Of a stretch of DNA of 64,000 nt, positions 17,232 to 27,282 are shown piece by piece (within the stretch, counting starts at the first letter, position 1; every line of letters begins with the position of its first letter). Origin of the DNA: an uncultured Aquimarina sp. GTDB taxonomy: Bacteria > Bacteroidota > Bacteroidia > Flavobacteriales > Flavobacteriaceae. The stretch covers positions 24,300 to 88,299 of the forward strand of contig CANMLW010000015.1 in the NCBI GenBank assembly GCA_947498705.1, given 5' to 3'. The notes under the pieces are model-generated. The model did no database searches. It was not told the origin of the DNA and worked only from the letters and a program-made list of their open reading frames with translations. Both the position numbers and the translations under genes were made by a program.

Positions 17232-18728
17232 CTATTGTACAGCTTTTAAAGCGTCAATATTTCCGTAGCCGTAATCTTCATCACGATTTGGATAAAACTC
17301 TGCAGCTCTTTTTAACTTATCAAGAACCTGTGCTCTAGTCATAGATGGATTACGCGCCCATACCAAAGCGGCAATACCTGCAGTGGTAGCAGTTGCTACA
17401 GAAGATCCACCCACATATGTTCTGGATCCTGTATTAAAGCCTAAGGCAGGTACCGTTCTGTTTCCATCATTGGCACGTTGCATAACGATGGTAAAATCTA
17501 TTTCTTCACCGTCATGGCAAATATCACATTGCTTGTATCCATTATCTTTTATTCCGGTAACAGCAATGGTTTCTGACATACTAGCCGGGAAAATAACTCC
17601 AACCCAATTGGTGAATGAAGTAGAAGTACCTCCCGCTGCAAAAATCATTTTTCCTTTAGAATATGCATACTTTACAGCATCTTTTACATTACCAATAGAC
17701 CATGGATACCCTATCGACATAGAAATAATTTTTACTTCACTTCTGTTTCCAAGAGCTTTTAGTGCATTACTTACTCCCTTGCGTTCGTGATAATCATCAA
17801 GAATTACATCTGCAGTACTGCGATATGCAATCAAATTACAATTGTAGGCTACTCCTACGGGCATATAATCATTGTTACGCGGTGAAGCAATCACAGAAGC
17901 CATTTGTGTACCATGACCACACTTGTCATTAGGACCGTCTACATTATTAGACCAGGGCCATATAGAGTCGATATAGTTACCATATCTTTGAACGGTTCTA
18001 CCACTAGAAGCTCCATCGTTAAAACCATTTCCTAAAAGGTTTTGGCTTGCAGAGATTCCTGTGTCAATTAATCCTACAGTAATGCCAGCTCCTGTACTGT
18101 AATTCCAGGCCTGTGATATTTTGTGGATATTGTAGTTCCAGGGTAAGTGTGCATTTGGAGATATTACAGAGTAATCTGCACTATTAATGTTCTCGCCACT
18201 TTTGCTACAGCCGGCAGATTTTTGATGAGTAGAATTGTCACGCTCTAAATAAAAACCATAGCCAATGGGATCTAAATATCTAATTTGATCAGCATTTTGT
18301 AACGCTTTTATGGTTTCTAATTTGGTAACTTTTACATCCACTACATTAAGTATTTCATCTGCATAAGTTGTTGTACTTGATTTATCAGTCCTTTCAATAG
18401 ACTGAACAATGTTGTAAATGTTTTCTTGTGCATTTTTAAGACGTGGAGACTTTTGAATAGAAAAACTTTCTCCTTTTTCTCCATATCCAACACTCAGGAT
18501 TTCTCCTCCATGCACAACGGCACTCCATAATACATTAGAAGGTGCTTTAGCCCAGTTTACATCACGATGTTGTTTTAGTTCACCAGCAATATATTTATTG
18601 ATTTCTGCGATAGAAAGTAGTTTTTCTGATTCGTAAAGATTGGTGGTTGGTTCTGTAGTTTCATTTAGATTTTCTTTACTACAGGAAAATACCATAAATA
18701 GAATGGCAATAAGAGTGACTTTTTTCAT
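17232..18728 (-). CDS. Subtilisin-like (S8) serine protease lipoprotein
   Basis: 498 residues. The lipobox ends MVFSC (Cys16). Residues 30-165 form a propeptide-like region. The S8 catalytic domain has Asp222 in GLIDTGI, His272 in GHGTQMASVIA and Ser443 in GGSSVATATTAGIAALVW; the oxyanion region MIFAAGGTS replaces the more usual AAGN. A pair CDIC near residue 401 could bind metal or form a disulphide. It should act at the envelope. It is monocistronic with its own terminator. Start chosen from the signal sequence. Confidence 0.92.
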   Translation of the reverse strand: MKKVTLIAILFMVFSCSKENLNETTEPTTNLYESEKLLSIAEINKYIAGELKQHRDVNWAKAPSNVLWSAVVHGGEILSVGYGEKGESFSIQKSPRLKNAQENIYNIVQSIERTDKSSTTTYADEILNVVDVKVTKLETIKALQNADQIRYLDPIGYGFYLERDNSTHQKSAGCSKSGENINSADYSVISPNAHLPWNYNIHKISQAWNYSTGAGITVGLIDTGISASQNLLGNGFNDGASSGRTVQRYGNYIDSIWPWSNNVDGPNDKCGHGTQMASVIASPRNNDYMPVGVAYNCNLIAYRSTADVILDDYHERKGVSNALKALGNRSEVKIISMSIGYPWSIGNVKDAVKYAYSKGKMIFAAGGTSTSFTNWVGVIFPASMSETIAVTGIKDNGYKQCDICHDGEEIDFTIVMQRANDGNRTVPALGFNTGSRTYVGGSSVATATTAGIAALVWARNPSMTRAQVLDKLKRAAEFYPNRDEDYGYGNIDALKAVQ

Positions 18729-19144
18729 TTTGGTTTTGGTTTTAAGAATATATAAAAAATTAATAATACTTACAGCGATTGCTTAAATGGGTTAGAACAT
18801 TTATCTAATTGCTGCAATAAATTATTTATTTGTCAAAATCACGTGGTCATTAAAAAACTGTGCAAATATACAAATATATGTAGTAGGGTGCATATTTGAG
18901 ACTGGTATATTATAGGTATAAGTTAAATTTGAATTACTAGTAAGATGTGGTAATCGAGGTTCGAGAATTACATAGGGTGTAGCATGGCCATAAAAAAATT
19001 ATAAGGCCTATTTTAGTAATATTATTCTATGTTTAGCGTTTTTAACCAGAATGATAGGTGTTTGAAGTACTTTGCGTAGAATTTCTGGATGATTTACTGA
19101 AAATTCTTCATATATTCTCCCCCTAAAAAAAATACTTAAGAAAA
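18729..19144. other. Intergenic region, 416 bases
   Basis: Lies between the divergent subtilase and hydroxylase genes and must hold both promoters. I see no gene, no RNA gene and only a weak GGCC...GGCC inverted repeat near 18985-19005. Confidence 0.4.
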
Positions 19145-20065
19145 ATGGATTTTACCAACCCTTTGGTCTATGGCGTACCTTGCTTTTTGGGACTGATATT
19201 ATTAGAGCTAACATACAGCAAAACTCATGATCATAAAAGTTTATATAATTGGAAAGATCTATCAGCAAGTTTAACGATGGGAGTTGGGTCTGCATTGTTA
19301 GGACCGTTAATTAAAACTGTTTTTTCGATTGTACTTTTTCATTTTGTTTATGAGCTTTTTAACCCAGAAATTGATGGCGTTCGAACAAATATTATGGGGT
19401 GGACTTCTTTTGGGTATGCTTGGTATGTTTGGCTTTTATGTCAATTAGCTGATGATTTTACCTATTATTGGTTTCATCGAGAAAATCACATGGTTCGAAT
19501 TTTGTGGGCAGCTCATATTGTGCATCACTCTTCTGATAATTTTAATTTAGGAACCGCCGTGCGCAACGGGTGGTTTACACTTTTGTACAAACCATTATTT
19601 TATATGTGGATGCCAGCTATTGGATTTCCTCCAGAAATGGTAGTAGTGTGCTTAGGTATTGAAGCTTTATGGCAATTTCAGCTTCATTCGGTATACATTC
19701 CCAAACTTGGGATCCTTGAAAAAATATTTAATACGCATACAATGCATCAGGTACACCATGCCAAGAATGTGGAGTATATGGACAAGAATCATGGTGGGTT
19801 TTTGAATGTTTTTGATAAAATATTTGGTACCTGGAAACCATTAGATGAAAATATAGATATACAATACGGGGTAACGCATGCCCCTAACTCCTATAATCCA
19901 TGGGTAATTCTAACTCATGAATACAGGGATATCTGGAATGATACAAAGAAATCAAGAAATTGGTATCATAAGTTTATGTATATTTTTGGTCCTCCTGGTT
20001 GGAGTCATGACGGAAGCACATTGACTGTGAAACAAATGCAGAAAGAATTGCAACTAAAAAGTTAA
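19145..20065 (+). CDS. Fatty acid hydroxylase / sterol desaturase family membrane enzyme
   Basis: 306-residue integral membrane di-iron enzyme of the FAH superfamily. The histidine clusters are present in order: HRENH (in WFHRENHMVR), HIVHH, and THTMHQVHH, which bind two irons for oxygen-dependent hydroxylation or desaturation of lipids. Several hydrophobic segments occupy the first 110 residues. In Bacteroidota such proteins act on fatty acid, sterol-like or carotenoid substrates; which one cannot be told here. It stands in front of an aldehyde dehydrogenase but is separated from it by a terminator. Confidence 0.85.
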   Translation: MDFTNPLVYGVPCFLGLILLELTYSKTHDHKSLYNWKDLSASLTMGVGSALLGPLIKTVFSIVLFHFVYELFNPEIDGVRTNIMGWTSFGYAWYVWLLCQLADDFTYYWFHRENHMVRILWAAHIVHHSSDNFNLGTAVRNGWFTLLYKPLFYMWMPAIGFPPEMVVVCLGIEALWQFQLHSVYIPKLGILEKIFNTHTMHQVHHAKNVEYMDKNHGGFLNVFDKIFGTWKPLDENIDIQYGVTHAPNSYNPWVILTHEYRDIWNDTKKSRNWYHKFMYIFGPPGWSHDGSTLTVKQMQKELQLKS

Positions 20066-20090
20066 ATGAATCATATTATCTATTAAGAAT

Positions 20091-20128
20091 TAGCCTGAAA
20101 ATCGTATATTTTTTCAGGCTATTTTTTT
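20091..20128 (+). terminator. Terminator of hydroxylase gene
   Basis: TAGCCTGAAAA pairs with TTTTCAGGCTA, followed by seven T. Confidence 0.88.
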
Positions 20129-20197
20129 AGTACGCATCATATTTTTTGATGCAATTTAGTAAGATGATGATTTTAATGAAAATTAGTGAGGTAAAAT

Positions 20198-21574
20198 ATG
20201 GTACTAACTATGGATTATAATAAGGTAATAGAGCAACAGCGAGTTTTTTTTGATACGCATGCAACCAAGGATGTTAATTTTCGAATAAAAGAATTAAAAC
20301 GCCTCAAAAACGTTTTAAAAAAGAACGAAAATATTCTTTTTGAAGCAATTTATAAAGATTTCAAAAAGTCTTCATACGAAACCTATGCGACCGAATTATC
20401 AGTAATTTATAGTGAAATAGATACCGCAATTAAGAATGTTAAGAAATGGGCAAAAGTAAAGAAGAAAGTTGCAGGGTTATTAAATTTACCTGGTTTAAGT
20501 TATAGTATTCCAGAACCGTATGGAACCGTTTTGGTGATAGGCGCCTGGAACTACCCTTACCAATTATCGCTGGCTCCTGTGGTTGCTGCTATTGCAGCTG
20601 GATGTACTGTAATTCTTAAACCCAGCGAAGTGTCACATCATACTTCTGCTATGATGACGCAATTAATTAATCAGAATTTTGACCCATCTTTTTTTAAAGT
20701 TATAGAAGGTGGAGTAGAAGAAACAACAGCATTGTTAGAGGTCAAGTTTGATAAAATATTTTTTACAGGAAGTGTCTCGGTAGGAAAAATTATTTACCAG
20801 GCAGCTGCAAAATATCTTACTCCAGTGACATTAGAGCTTGGAGGAAAAAGTCCGGCAATTATTACCAAAGACGTAAATATAGATATGACAGCAAAAAGAT
20901 TGGTATGGGCAAAGTTTCTTAATGCGGGGCAAACGTGTATAGCGCCAGATTATGTTATGGTAGAGTCAAGTATACAAGACAGACTCTTAGAAGCAATGAA
21001 AAAGCATATTAATAGTGCTGATTATAAGATTGATAATGATAATTATACACAAATTATAAATGAAAAAAACTTTGATAGATTGTGTGATCTGATCGATGTG
21101 AATAAGATCTATTTTGGCGGAAGTACTAATAAAGAAGAACGTATGATAGCTCCAACTATTTTAACCGATGTTGCTTTTGAGGATATGGTAATGCAAGAAG
21201 AAATTTTTGGACCTATTTTGCCAATCATAACGTTCGATGTTGTTACAGAAGCGATAGATGAAATCAAAAAGTTACCAAAACCTCTTTCATGTTATGTTTT
21301 TACGAAGAACAAAACGGTTAAAAAAGAAATTTTGAAGAAGATTTCTTTTGGAGGAGGAGCTATAAATGATGCGATGATGCACTTTACAGAAAAATCACTT
21401 CCCTTTGGAGGTGTTGGAGATAGTGGGATAGGAAGTTATCATGGTAAATATGGATTTGATACTTTTTCACACTATAAAAGTATTGTTCAAAAACCATTTT
21501 GGATAGAGTTAAATTTGAAATACTCTCCTTACTCTTCTGGTAAAATGAAATGGCTTAAGCGAATTTTAGAATAG
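20198..21574 (+). CDS. Aldehyde dehydrogenase, class 3 (fatty aldehyde) type
   Basis: 458 residues, the short ALDH form typical of ALDH3 and bacterial coniferyl/fatty aldehyde dehydrogenases. It oxidises aldehydes to acids with NAD(P). Visible motifs are PWNYPYQL-like GAWNYPYQLSLAPVV, FTGSVSVGK for the cofactor, LELGGKSPAI with the general-base Glu, and the catalytic Cys in NAGQTCIAPDYV. The C-terminus PYSSGKMKWLKRIL is membrane-associating in some relatives. An in-frame ATG at 20210 is an alternative start. Its relation to the preceding lipid hydroxylase is only suggestive. Confidence 0.9.
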   Translation: MVLTMDYNKVIEQQRVFFDTHATKDVNFRIKELKRLKNVLKKNENILFEAIYKDFKKSSYETYATELSVIYSEIDTAIKNVKKWAKVKKKVAGLLNLPGLSYSIPEPYGTVLVIGAWNYPYQLSLAPVVAAIAAGCTVILKPSEVSHHTSAMMTQLINQNFDPSFFKVIEGGVEETTALLEVKFDKIFFTGSVSVGKIIYQAAAKYLTPVTLELGGKSPAIITKDVNIDMTAKRLVWAKFLNAGQTCIAPDYVMVESSIQDRLLEAMKKHINSADYKIDNDNYTQIINEKNFDRLCDLIDVNKIYFGGSTNKEERMIAPTILTDVAFEDMVMQEEIFGPILPIITFDVVTEAIDEIKKLPKPLSCYVFTKNKTVKKEILKKISFGGGAINDAMMHFTEKSLPFGGVGDSGIGSYHGKYGFDTFSHYKSIVQKPFWIELNLKYSPYSSGKMKWLKRILE

Positions 21575-21614
21575 TCACAACAAAAGTTAGGTGCTATTTA
21601 GAAAAAAATATTGA

Positions 21615-22415
21615 TTATAGTGTAGCTTTAATAGCAAAAACCAATGGATACAACTTGTCTTTGGTGACAAACATTCCATTTTTGTCTTTAAGCAACCCAG
21701 GAAAAATTTCATAAGGAGATGCATCAAATTCGTTTAGATAGCTAATAGAAAGCCCTGCATTGGTAAGTGCAGAAATTACTTCTCCTAGTCCGTGGTTCCA
21801 GGCATATTCTTTACTGGTGATATTTGCCTTAGGATCAGCATATGTCCCTTGATATTCTTCATAAATAACTTCTTCTTGTTGATAGCCATAAGTTAACTCT
21901 GGTGTTTCTTTCAGGTAATCAAACATCCAAACAATAGGATGAAACTCTACCATGTAGAAAATTCCTCCAGGCTTTAGTCGTTCTGAAATCATTTTTCCCC
22001 AAGGTGCCAGATCAGGTAGCCATCCAATAACTCCGTAGCTGGTAAAAACAATATCAAATTTCTCTTTAATATATTGCGAAGTATCAAGCACATTGCAGCA
22101 AGTAAATTTTGCGTCTAGGTTTAATTCCTGATTTAAATTAGTGGCTAATTTAATCGCTTCTTCAGATAAATCAACACCAGTACATTTTGCTCCCATTCGA
22201 CTCCAACTAAGTGTGTCTTGCCCAAAATGGCACTGCAAGTGTAGTAACGATTTGTTAGTAACATCGCCTAAGGCATCTAATTCATATGAGTTTAATGAGG
22301 TTTCTCCCGACTTAAACCGATCCATACTATAAAAATCACTCGATGCATGGATGTTTACTTTTTTATTCCAAGTGTCTTTATTGGTTTTAAAATATTCATT
22401 AAAATCGGTAGTCAT
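21615..22415 (-). CDS. Class I SAM-dependent methyltransferase
   Basis: 266 residues with a Rossmann-type SAM-binding site: LLHLQCHFGQDTLSWSRMGA (motif I, with Gln in place of the usual Gly/Glu at some positions), TGVDLSEEAI (motif II acidic residue) and FDIVFTSYGVIGWLPDL (motif III/post). The C-terminus has a substrate lid, FHPIVWMFD and DASPYEIFPGLL. Substrate unknown. It is transcribed convergently with the ALDH gene, with 40 bases between stops. Confidence 0.87.
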   Translation of the reverse strand: MTTDFNEYFKTNKDTWNKKVNIHASSDFYSMDRFKSGETSLNSYELDALGDVTNKSLLHLQCHFGQDTLSWSRMGAKCTGVDLSEEAIKLATNLNQELNLDAKFTCCNVLDTSQYIKEKFDIVFTSYGVIGWLPDLAPWGKMISERLKPGGIFYMVEFHPIVWMFDYLKETPELTYGYQQEEVIYEEYQGTYADPKANITSKEYAWNHGLGEVISALTNAGLSISYLNEFDASPYEIFPGLLKDKNGMFVTKDKLYPLVFAIKATL

Positions 22416-22540
22416 TACTTTTTATAATTATGTTGGTTCGTAAATATAATAAATAGGTTTGGTAGATTCTTTTACTTCTCATAAACTACTTGTCAAACGT
22501 AAACCTTCTGAATACGAACATGGTATTTCTGTTTATAGGT

Positions 22541-23344
22541 CTATGATGCTGAAGGAGAAATAATTGTTTCGAATATTTCATGTCCAGAACTATATTCAAA
22601 TCCTTTGTATAAGTTTTTTTCAGAAACACTGGCGGGATAAAATGTGATAGGTTCTATACAAGCCATGTTAGAGGATGGACTCCATAGCATTAGGTGTTTA
22701 AATCCTGGTGATTTTATATTTACATTTACCTTACCGTTATTTGATAAGGTTAGGTCATCACAATCTTGGACAGGAAACGCGGTTGATCCTGTTTCTAAAA
22801 CATCAGTTAAAGGAATTTTTTTGTCCTTAAATTCGAACAAGGGGTTGCTGGTGTAAATTTTTAATGCAGGATGAAACCCGATCATAAAAGGCATCCCTTC
22901 TTCTGAATGAATTTCAAAAGTGACCCGTAGGGATGTATTAGTTAATTTAAAGGTTTTGGTAAATTCAAAATTATAAGGCCAGCTTAAAGATGCTAAAGTC
23001 GATTTTTCTGGAAATTTAGGATTTGCTACTAAAGTATCAGCAGTATATGCTTTGTAGAAGCTAACACTATTTGGGGTGGCTGTGTTTTTTAAAGAATAGT
23101 TCATTGCTCTTAAAATACCATGTTGATCCAGTTTTGCTTCTTTTTTTGGAGTTGCAACAGAAAAATTATTTCCTTTTGTGGCACCGATAATAGGAAACAT
23201 TTCAATTTCGGTGTTACTCCAGCCGGGATCTCCTTGTTGATGCATGATTTCGGTTTCTAAAAATTGATAATTGCATAATTGCCCGTCACGTATTAAGACT
23301 TTGGAGTGATTATCTTCACTTTTTAGTTCAATTTCTAAACTCAT
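22541..23344 (-). CDS. Aldose 1-epimerase-like (galactose mutarotase fold) protein
   Basis: 267-residue beta-sandwich protein. EMFPIIGATKGN, LDQHGILRAMNY (His of the active site) and FMIGFHPALKIY (second active His) fit the GalM-like superfamily, closer to the LacX-type short members than to true galactose mutarotase. These interconvert sugar anomers or bind hexose phosphates. The specific sugar is not deducible. It lies upstream of the methyltransferase on the same strand, 125 bases away. Confidence 0.83.
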   Translation of the reverse strand: MSLEIELKSEDNHSKVLIRDGQLCNYQFLETEIMHQQGDPGWSNTEIEMFPIIGATKGNNFSVATPKKEAKLDQHGILRAMNYSLKNTATPNSVSFYKAYTADTLVANPKFPEKSTLASLSWPYNFEFTKTFKLTNTSLRVTFEIHSEEGMPFMIGFHPALKIYTSNPLFEFKDKKIPLTDVLETGSTAFPVQDCDDLTLSNNGKVNVNIKSPGFKHLMLWSPSSNMACIEPITFYPASVSEKNLYKGFEYSSGHEIFETIISPSAS

Positions 23345-23635
23345 ATAAGGAGAGGGTATTTAGTGATTATATGATTGTTTTTCTATTCTAAACTTGTGTT
23401 TGATAACATACAAAAGTTATTCTGGTAAAAGCTTAAAATTTATGTAAACAACTTTGTTTCAACGAAGTTAAGATAAAATGGGGGTTTAATGAGTTTTTAC
23501 AATATATTACTAGTAAAAAATTGTATTTCTCTTAAAGAAACTATACATTTATTGATGAAAAGGGAAAATTGGATGCTTTTTTGTAAGTATTTGTAACACA
23601 ATCGTCATAATTTAAAAACTAATTAATTACTTAGT

Positions 23636-24007
23636 ATGAAAAGGATTTTACCTCAGTTGCTATGTGTAATCGTAGCAGTGATCTTGATTCAGACACTTAG
23701 ATTTAAGTTTACGGCCCATCCGGACAGTGTGTATATATTCACAAAAGTTGGAATGGAACCTTATGGTCGAATAGGAACAGGAATTGTTGAACTAATAGCA
23801 GGAATTTTATTAATAATTCCTAAAACAGCTTGGATAGGCGCGATGATTACCTTGGGCACTATCGGAGGAGCTATCATGATGCATTTAACCAAACTCGGCA
23901 TAGAAGTCAATAATGATGGGGGAACCTTGTTTGTTGTTGCTATTGTAACCTTTGTGTTAAGTACAATAATTCTTTGGATTAAAAGAAAAGAAGTCAAATT
24001 CTTTTAA
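23636..24007 (+). CDS. DoxX-like small membrane protein
   Basis: 123 residues with four predicted transmembrane segments (about 5-22, 45-60, 64-82, 95-113). The first loop LRFKFTAHPDSVYIF and GRIGTGIVELIAGILLIIP match the DoxX/SURF4-like family. Members are inner-membrane proteins of largely unknown role, some linked with redox stress. 131 bases upstream of kynU, without a terminator between them, but the kynurenine operon has its own putative operator, so I treat it as separate. Confidence 0.75.
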   Translation: MKRILPQLLCVIVAVILIQTLRFKFTAHPDSVYIFTKVGMEPYGRIGTGIVELIAGILLIIPKTAWIGAMITLGTIGGAIMMHLTKLGIEVNNDGGTLFVVAIVTFVLSTIILWIKRKEVKFF

Positions 24008-24112
24008 AACGAAATTTTATTCAAAATGATATTTATGTTGCATTTGAGACAAGTTTAATATAACGTTAAATACTTGTTTCGAATGCTTTTTTGCTTTAAA
24101 TTAGTAAAACAC

Positions 24113-24131
24113 TGTTTCAATTATTAAAACA
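24113..24131. promoter_or_regulatory. Palindromic operator candidate before kynU
   Basis: TGTTTCAATTATTAAAACA pairs 8 of 9 positions about its centre and ends 7 bases before the kynU ATG. A palindrome of this size is a plausible site for the IclR-type regulator encoded inside the same cluster. Confidence 0.4.
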
Positions 24132-24138
24132 TTAAAGA

Positions 24139-25407
24139 ATGCCACTTGCATTTAAAACTGGTTTAGCGTTTGCTAAAGAATTAGATAAAAAAGATACTAT
24201 TTCTGATTATCGTGATCAATTTCATATTCCAAAAGATGTTAATGGAAAAGATTGGATATATATGTGCGGTAATTCGCTAGGATTACAACCCAAAAAAACA
24301 GAACAATACATCAATCAGGAGTTAAAAGATTGGGCAAATTTGGGGGTAGAAGGGCATTTTGAAGCAAAAAACCCATGGATGCCTTATCACGAATTTTTAA
24401 CCGGTGCAATGGCTAGGGTAGTTGGTGCTAAACCTATAGAGGTGGTGATCATGAATACGCTGACTACCAATTTACATTTGTTAATGGTGTCTTTTTATCG
24501 ACCAACTCGTACAAAATATAAAATATTAATAGAGAGTGATGCCTTTCCGTCTGATCGATATGCTGTAGAATCGCAGTTGCATTTTCATGGGTTTGACCCT
24601 AAAGAAGGTATTGTCGAATGGAAACCACCTAAAGGAAAAGAACTATTAGAAATAGAAGATTTACAGGCTATTCTAGAAGAGCAAGGAGATGAAATTGCCA
24701 TGCTGCTTATAGGAGGAGTAAATTATTATACGGGTCAATATCTCAACCTAAAAAAAATTAGTGATTTAGGGCATGCGCATCAATGTATGGTGGGTATTGA
24801 TTTGGCACATGGAGTCGGAAATATACAACCAGAGTTGCATAAATCGGGAGTAGATTTTGCAGCTTGGTGTACCTATAAATACCTAAACTCTGGTCCGGGT
24901 AGTCTGGGAGGATTGTTTGTTCATGAAAAACATGCACATAACAAAGAATTAAAGCGCTTTTCGGGTTGGTGGAGCCATAATAAAAAAACTCGCTTCAATA
25001 TGAGACAAGAGTTTGATCTAATGCCAGGCGCAGAAGGATATCAGTTAAGTAATCCGCCTATTTTGTCTATGGCAGCGATCAAAGCATCTTTAGATATTTT
25101 TGATGAGATAGGAATGGATGTATTACGAGAAAAATCCAGAAAGCTAACCGGATATTTAGAGTTTTTGATTAAGGAGATAGATACGGATCGAATAAAGATC
25201 ATTACGCCGTCTCATCCCGATGAAAGAGGGTGCCAATTATCTATCCAGGTGCAAAATGCCGATAAGAGTTTACATCAATATCTTACAGAACATCATATTA
25301 TTACCGATTGGCGAGAACCAGATGTAATTCGTTTTGCACCTGTACCGCTCTATACCAGTTTTGAAGATGTATTTAACATGGTCGAGATCTTTAAAAAAGC
25401 ATTGTAA
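24139..25407 (+). CDS. kynU: Kynureninase
   Basis: PLP enzyme that cleaves 3-hydroxykynurenine (or kynurenine) to 3-hydroxyanthranilate (or anthranilate) and alanine. Diagnostic segments: MCGNSLGLQPK, TLTTNLHLLMVSFYRPT, GIDLAHGVGN with the PLP Asp, WCTYKYLNSGPGSLGG with the Schiff-base Lys, and RFSGWWSHN. The 422 residues are normal. Its stop overlaps the start of kmo by one base (TAATG), so the two are translationally coupled, which suits a pathway through 3-hydroxykynurenine. Confidence 0.96.
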   Translation: MPLAFKTGLAFAKELDKKDTISDYRDQFHIPKDVNGKDWIYMCGNSLGLQPKKTEQYINQELKDWANLGVEGHFEAKNPWMPYHEFLTGAMARVVGAKPIEVVIMNTLTTNLHLLMVSFYRPTRTKYKILIESDAFPSDRYAVESQLHFHGFDPKEGIVEWKPPKGKELLEIEDLQAILEEQGDEIAMLLIGGVNYYTGQYLNLKKISDLGHAHQCMVGIDLAHGVGNIQPELHKSGVDFAAWCTYKYLNSGPGSLGGLFVHEKHAHNKELKRFSGWWSHNKKTRFNMRQEFDLMPGAEGYQLSNPPILSMAAIKASLDIFDEIGMDVLREKSRKLTGYLEFLIKEIDTDRIKIITPSHPDERGCQLSIQVQNADKSLHQYLTEHHIITDWREPDVIRFAPVPLYTSFEDVFNMVEIFKKAL

Positions 25408-26804
25408 TGTCTAAAAAAGAAAATATACTCATTATAGGAGCCGGCCTTTGCGGTTCTCTTTTGGCACTTAGATTGGCTCAAAGGGGATATAAAGTAACGG
25501 TGTATGAAAAACGACCCGATGTAAGAACTGTAGCCATTTCTTCTGGGAGATCTATTAATCTGGCTTTGTCAGATAGAGGATTAAAAGCAATGAAAATGGT
25601 CGGAATTGCAGATAAAGTAACTTCTTTATGCATTCCTATGCATGGTCGATTAATACATGATCTTGAAGGTAATACCTTTGCTTCAGACTATTCTGGTAGA
25701 AAAGGCGAATACATTAATTCGGTGTCCAGAGGAGGGTTAAATGGATTGCTACTTTCCGAAGCAGAAAAGCATGAAAATGTTACCATACATTTTAATAAAA
25801 AATGTATCGATGTGGATATTGATGCCACTACAGCAATGTTTAAATGCTATACCACCAAAAAAGAGATAACAGTAGATGCAGATATTATCTTTGGAGCTGA
25901 TGGAGCAGGGTCAGCACTTCGAAAAAGTTATTATCTAAAGAAAAAATTCTTATTTAGCTATTCTCAAAATTACTTGACACACGGATATAAAGAATTAGAG
26001 ATTCCTGCGAATAAGGACAGAAGCCATAGAATAAGTAAGGACCATCTACATATATGGCCCAGAGGAGAATATATGCTTATTGCACTTCCAAACCTAGATG
26101 GTAGTTTTACAGTAACCCTGTTTTTATCCTATAGTGATGGAGTATATAATTTTGATAACCTTACGACACCAGATCAAGTAACAGAATTTTTTAAAAAACA
26201 ATTTCCAGATGCATTGCAACTCATTCCAGATATTCATGACGAGTTTTTTAATAACCCAACAGGAGCTTTAGGTACCATAAAATGTTCTCCCTGGCATTAT
26301 AAAGGAAAAACATTGTTAATCGGGGATGCAGCACATGCAATTGTACCGTTTTATGGTCAGGGGATGAATGCTTCTTTTGAAGATGTGGTTGTGTTTGATG
26401 AAATTCTTGAACAAAATAAAGGAGATTGGACGGCTACATTCAAAGCATATGAGAAAGTAAGAAAAGAAGATACTGATGCAATAGCAGATCTTGCTATTGA
26501 TAATTATTATGAAATGCGTGATCACGTATCTAATCCTATTTTTAAACAAAAAAGAAAATTAGAAATGGATCTTGAAAAAGTGTTTCCAGATGAGTATTTT
26601 TCAAAATATTCTATGGTTACATTCAATGAAGATATAAACTATGCCAAGGCTATGCAAATAGGAAGAGCACAGGACAAGGCCTTGTTAAACCTTATAGCAG
26701 ATGAACAAATCAATACTGATAAAGATCTGAAAGAAGTGCTAAAACAGGTACAAAAAGAAACCAATGAAATTTTGCAAGAAGATAAGGTTGCAGGATTAAA
26801 ATAA
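25407..26804 (+). CDS. kmo: Kynurenine 3-monooxygenase
   Basis: FAD- and NADPH-dependent hydroxylation of kynurenine to 3-hydroxykynurenine. The FAD fold has IIGAGLCGSLLALRLAQRG at the N-terminus, FGADGAGSALR in the middle and LLIGDAAHAIVPFYGQGMN as the second FAD motif. RSINLALSDRG and NYLTHGYKELEIP are characteristic of KMO and distinguish it from other aromatic hydroxylases. 465 residues, the usual size; the C-terminal segment is soluble-looking as in bacterial forms. Start overlaps the kynU stop. Confidence 0.95.
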   Translation: MSKKENILIIGAGLCGSLLALRLAQRGYKVTVYEKRPDVRTVAISSGRSINLALSDRGLKAMKMVGIADKVTSLCIPMHGRLIHDLEGNTFASDYSGRKGEYINSVSRGGLNGLLLSEAEKHENVTIHFNKKCIDVDIDATTAMFKCYTTKKEITVDADIIFGADGAGSALRKSYYLKKKFLFSYSQNYLTHGYKELEIPANKDRSHRISKDHLHIWPRGEYMLIALPNLDGSFTVTLFLSYSDGVYNFDNLTTPDQVTEFFKKQFPDALQLIPDIHDEFFNNPTGALGTIKCSPWHYKGKTLLIGDAAHAIVPFYGQGMNASFEDVVVFDEILEQNKGDWTATFKAYEKVRKEDTDAIADLAIDNYYEMRDHVSNPIFKQKRKLEMDLEKVFPDEYFSKYSMVTFNEDINYAKAMQIGRAQDKALLNLIADEQINTDKDLKEVLKQVQKETNEILQEDKVAGLK

Positions 26805-26842
26805 AGTGTTTAATAGATATAGATATAGTAATAGTTGAAATC

Positions 26843-27259
26843 ATGAATAAAGGAAAACTAATAGAAGGAAAAGCAATTCCTAGAGGTAAATTTCCTCATG
26901 TAAAACGGGTAGGTGATTTTATATATGTTTCAGGAACGAGTTCGAGACGACCAGACAACACTTTCGAAGGGGTAGCTGTAGATGAATTTGGAACTACTAA
27001 TCTGGATATCAAAGCACAAACAAAAGCGGTTTTAGAAAATATCAATGATATTTTAAAGGAGGAAGGAGCAAGTTTGAAAGATGTAGTAGATATTACTTCT
27101 TTTCTGGTAAATATGAATGATTTTGGGGGGTATAATGAAGTATATGCAACGTATTTTGATTATGATGGGCCAACGAGAACTACTGTTGCCGTACACCAGT
27201 TACCACACCCACATTTATTAATAGAAATTAAAGCAATAGCGTACAAAAAAGTAGATTAA
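26843..27259 (+). CDS. RidA-family protein, probable 2-aminomuconate deaminase
   Basis: 138-residue RidA/YjgF-fold protein: RVGDFIYVSGTSSRRPD, LENINDILKEEGASLKDVVDITSFL, GPTRTTVAVHQLP with the conserved Arg, and LIEIKAIAYKK. 2-Aminomuconate deaminases of the nitrobenzene and 2-nitrobenzoate pathways belong to this fold, and its position between kmo and the semialdehyde dehydrogenase supports that role (2-aminomuconate to 4-oxalocrotonate plus ammonia). A general enamine-detoxifying RidA is the alternative. It is cytosolic, unlike the lipoprotein RidA at 2684. Confidence 0.8.
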   Translation: MNKGKLIEGKAIPRGKFPHVKRVGDFIYVSGTSSRRPDNTFEGVAVDEFGTTNLDIKAQTKAVLENINDILKEEGASLKDVVDITSFLVNMNDFGGYNEVYATYFDYDGPTRTTVAVHQLPHPHLLIEIKAIAYKKVD

Positions 27260-27282
27260 CGTCTTTATAGAATAATGATACA

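Noticed and set aside
18940..18990. GGTTCGAGAATT as a tRNA T-arm
   Set aside because: No matching acceptor or anticodon stems could be drawn around it.
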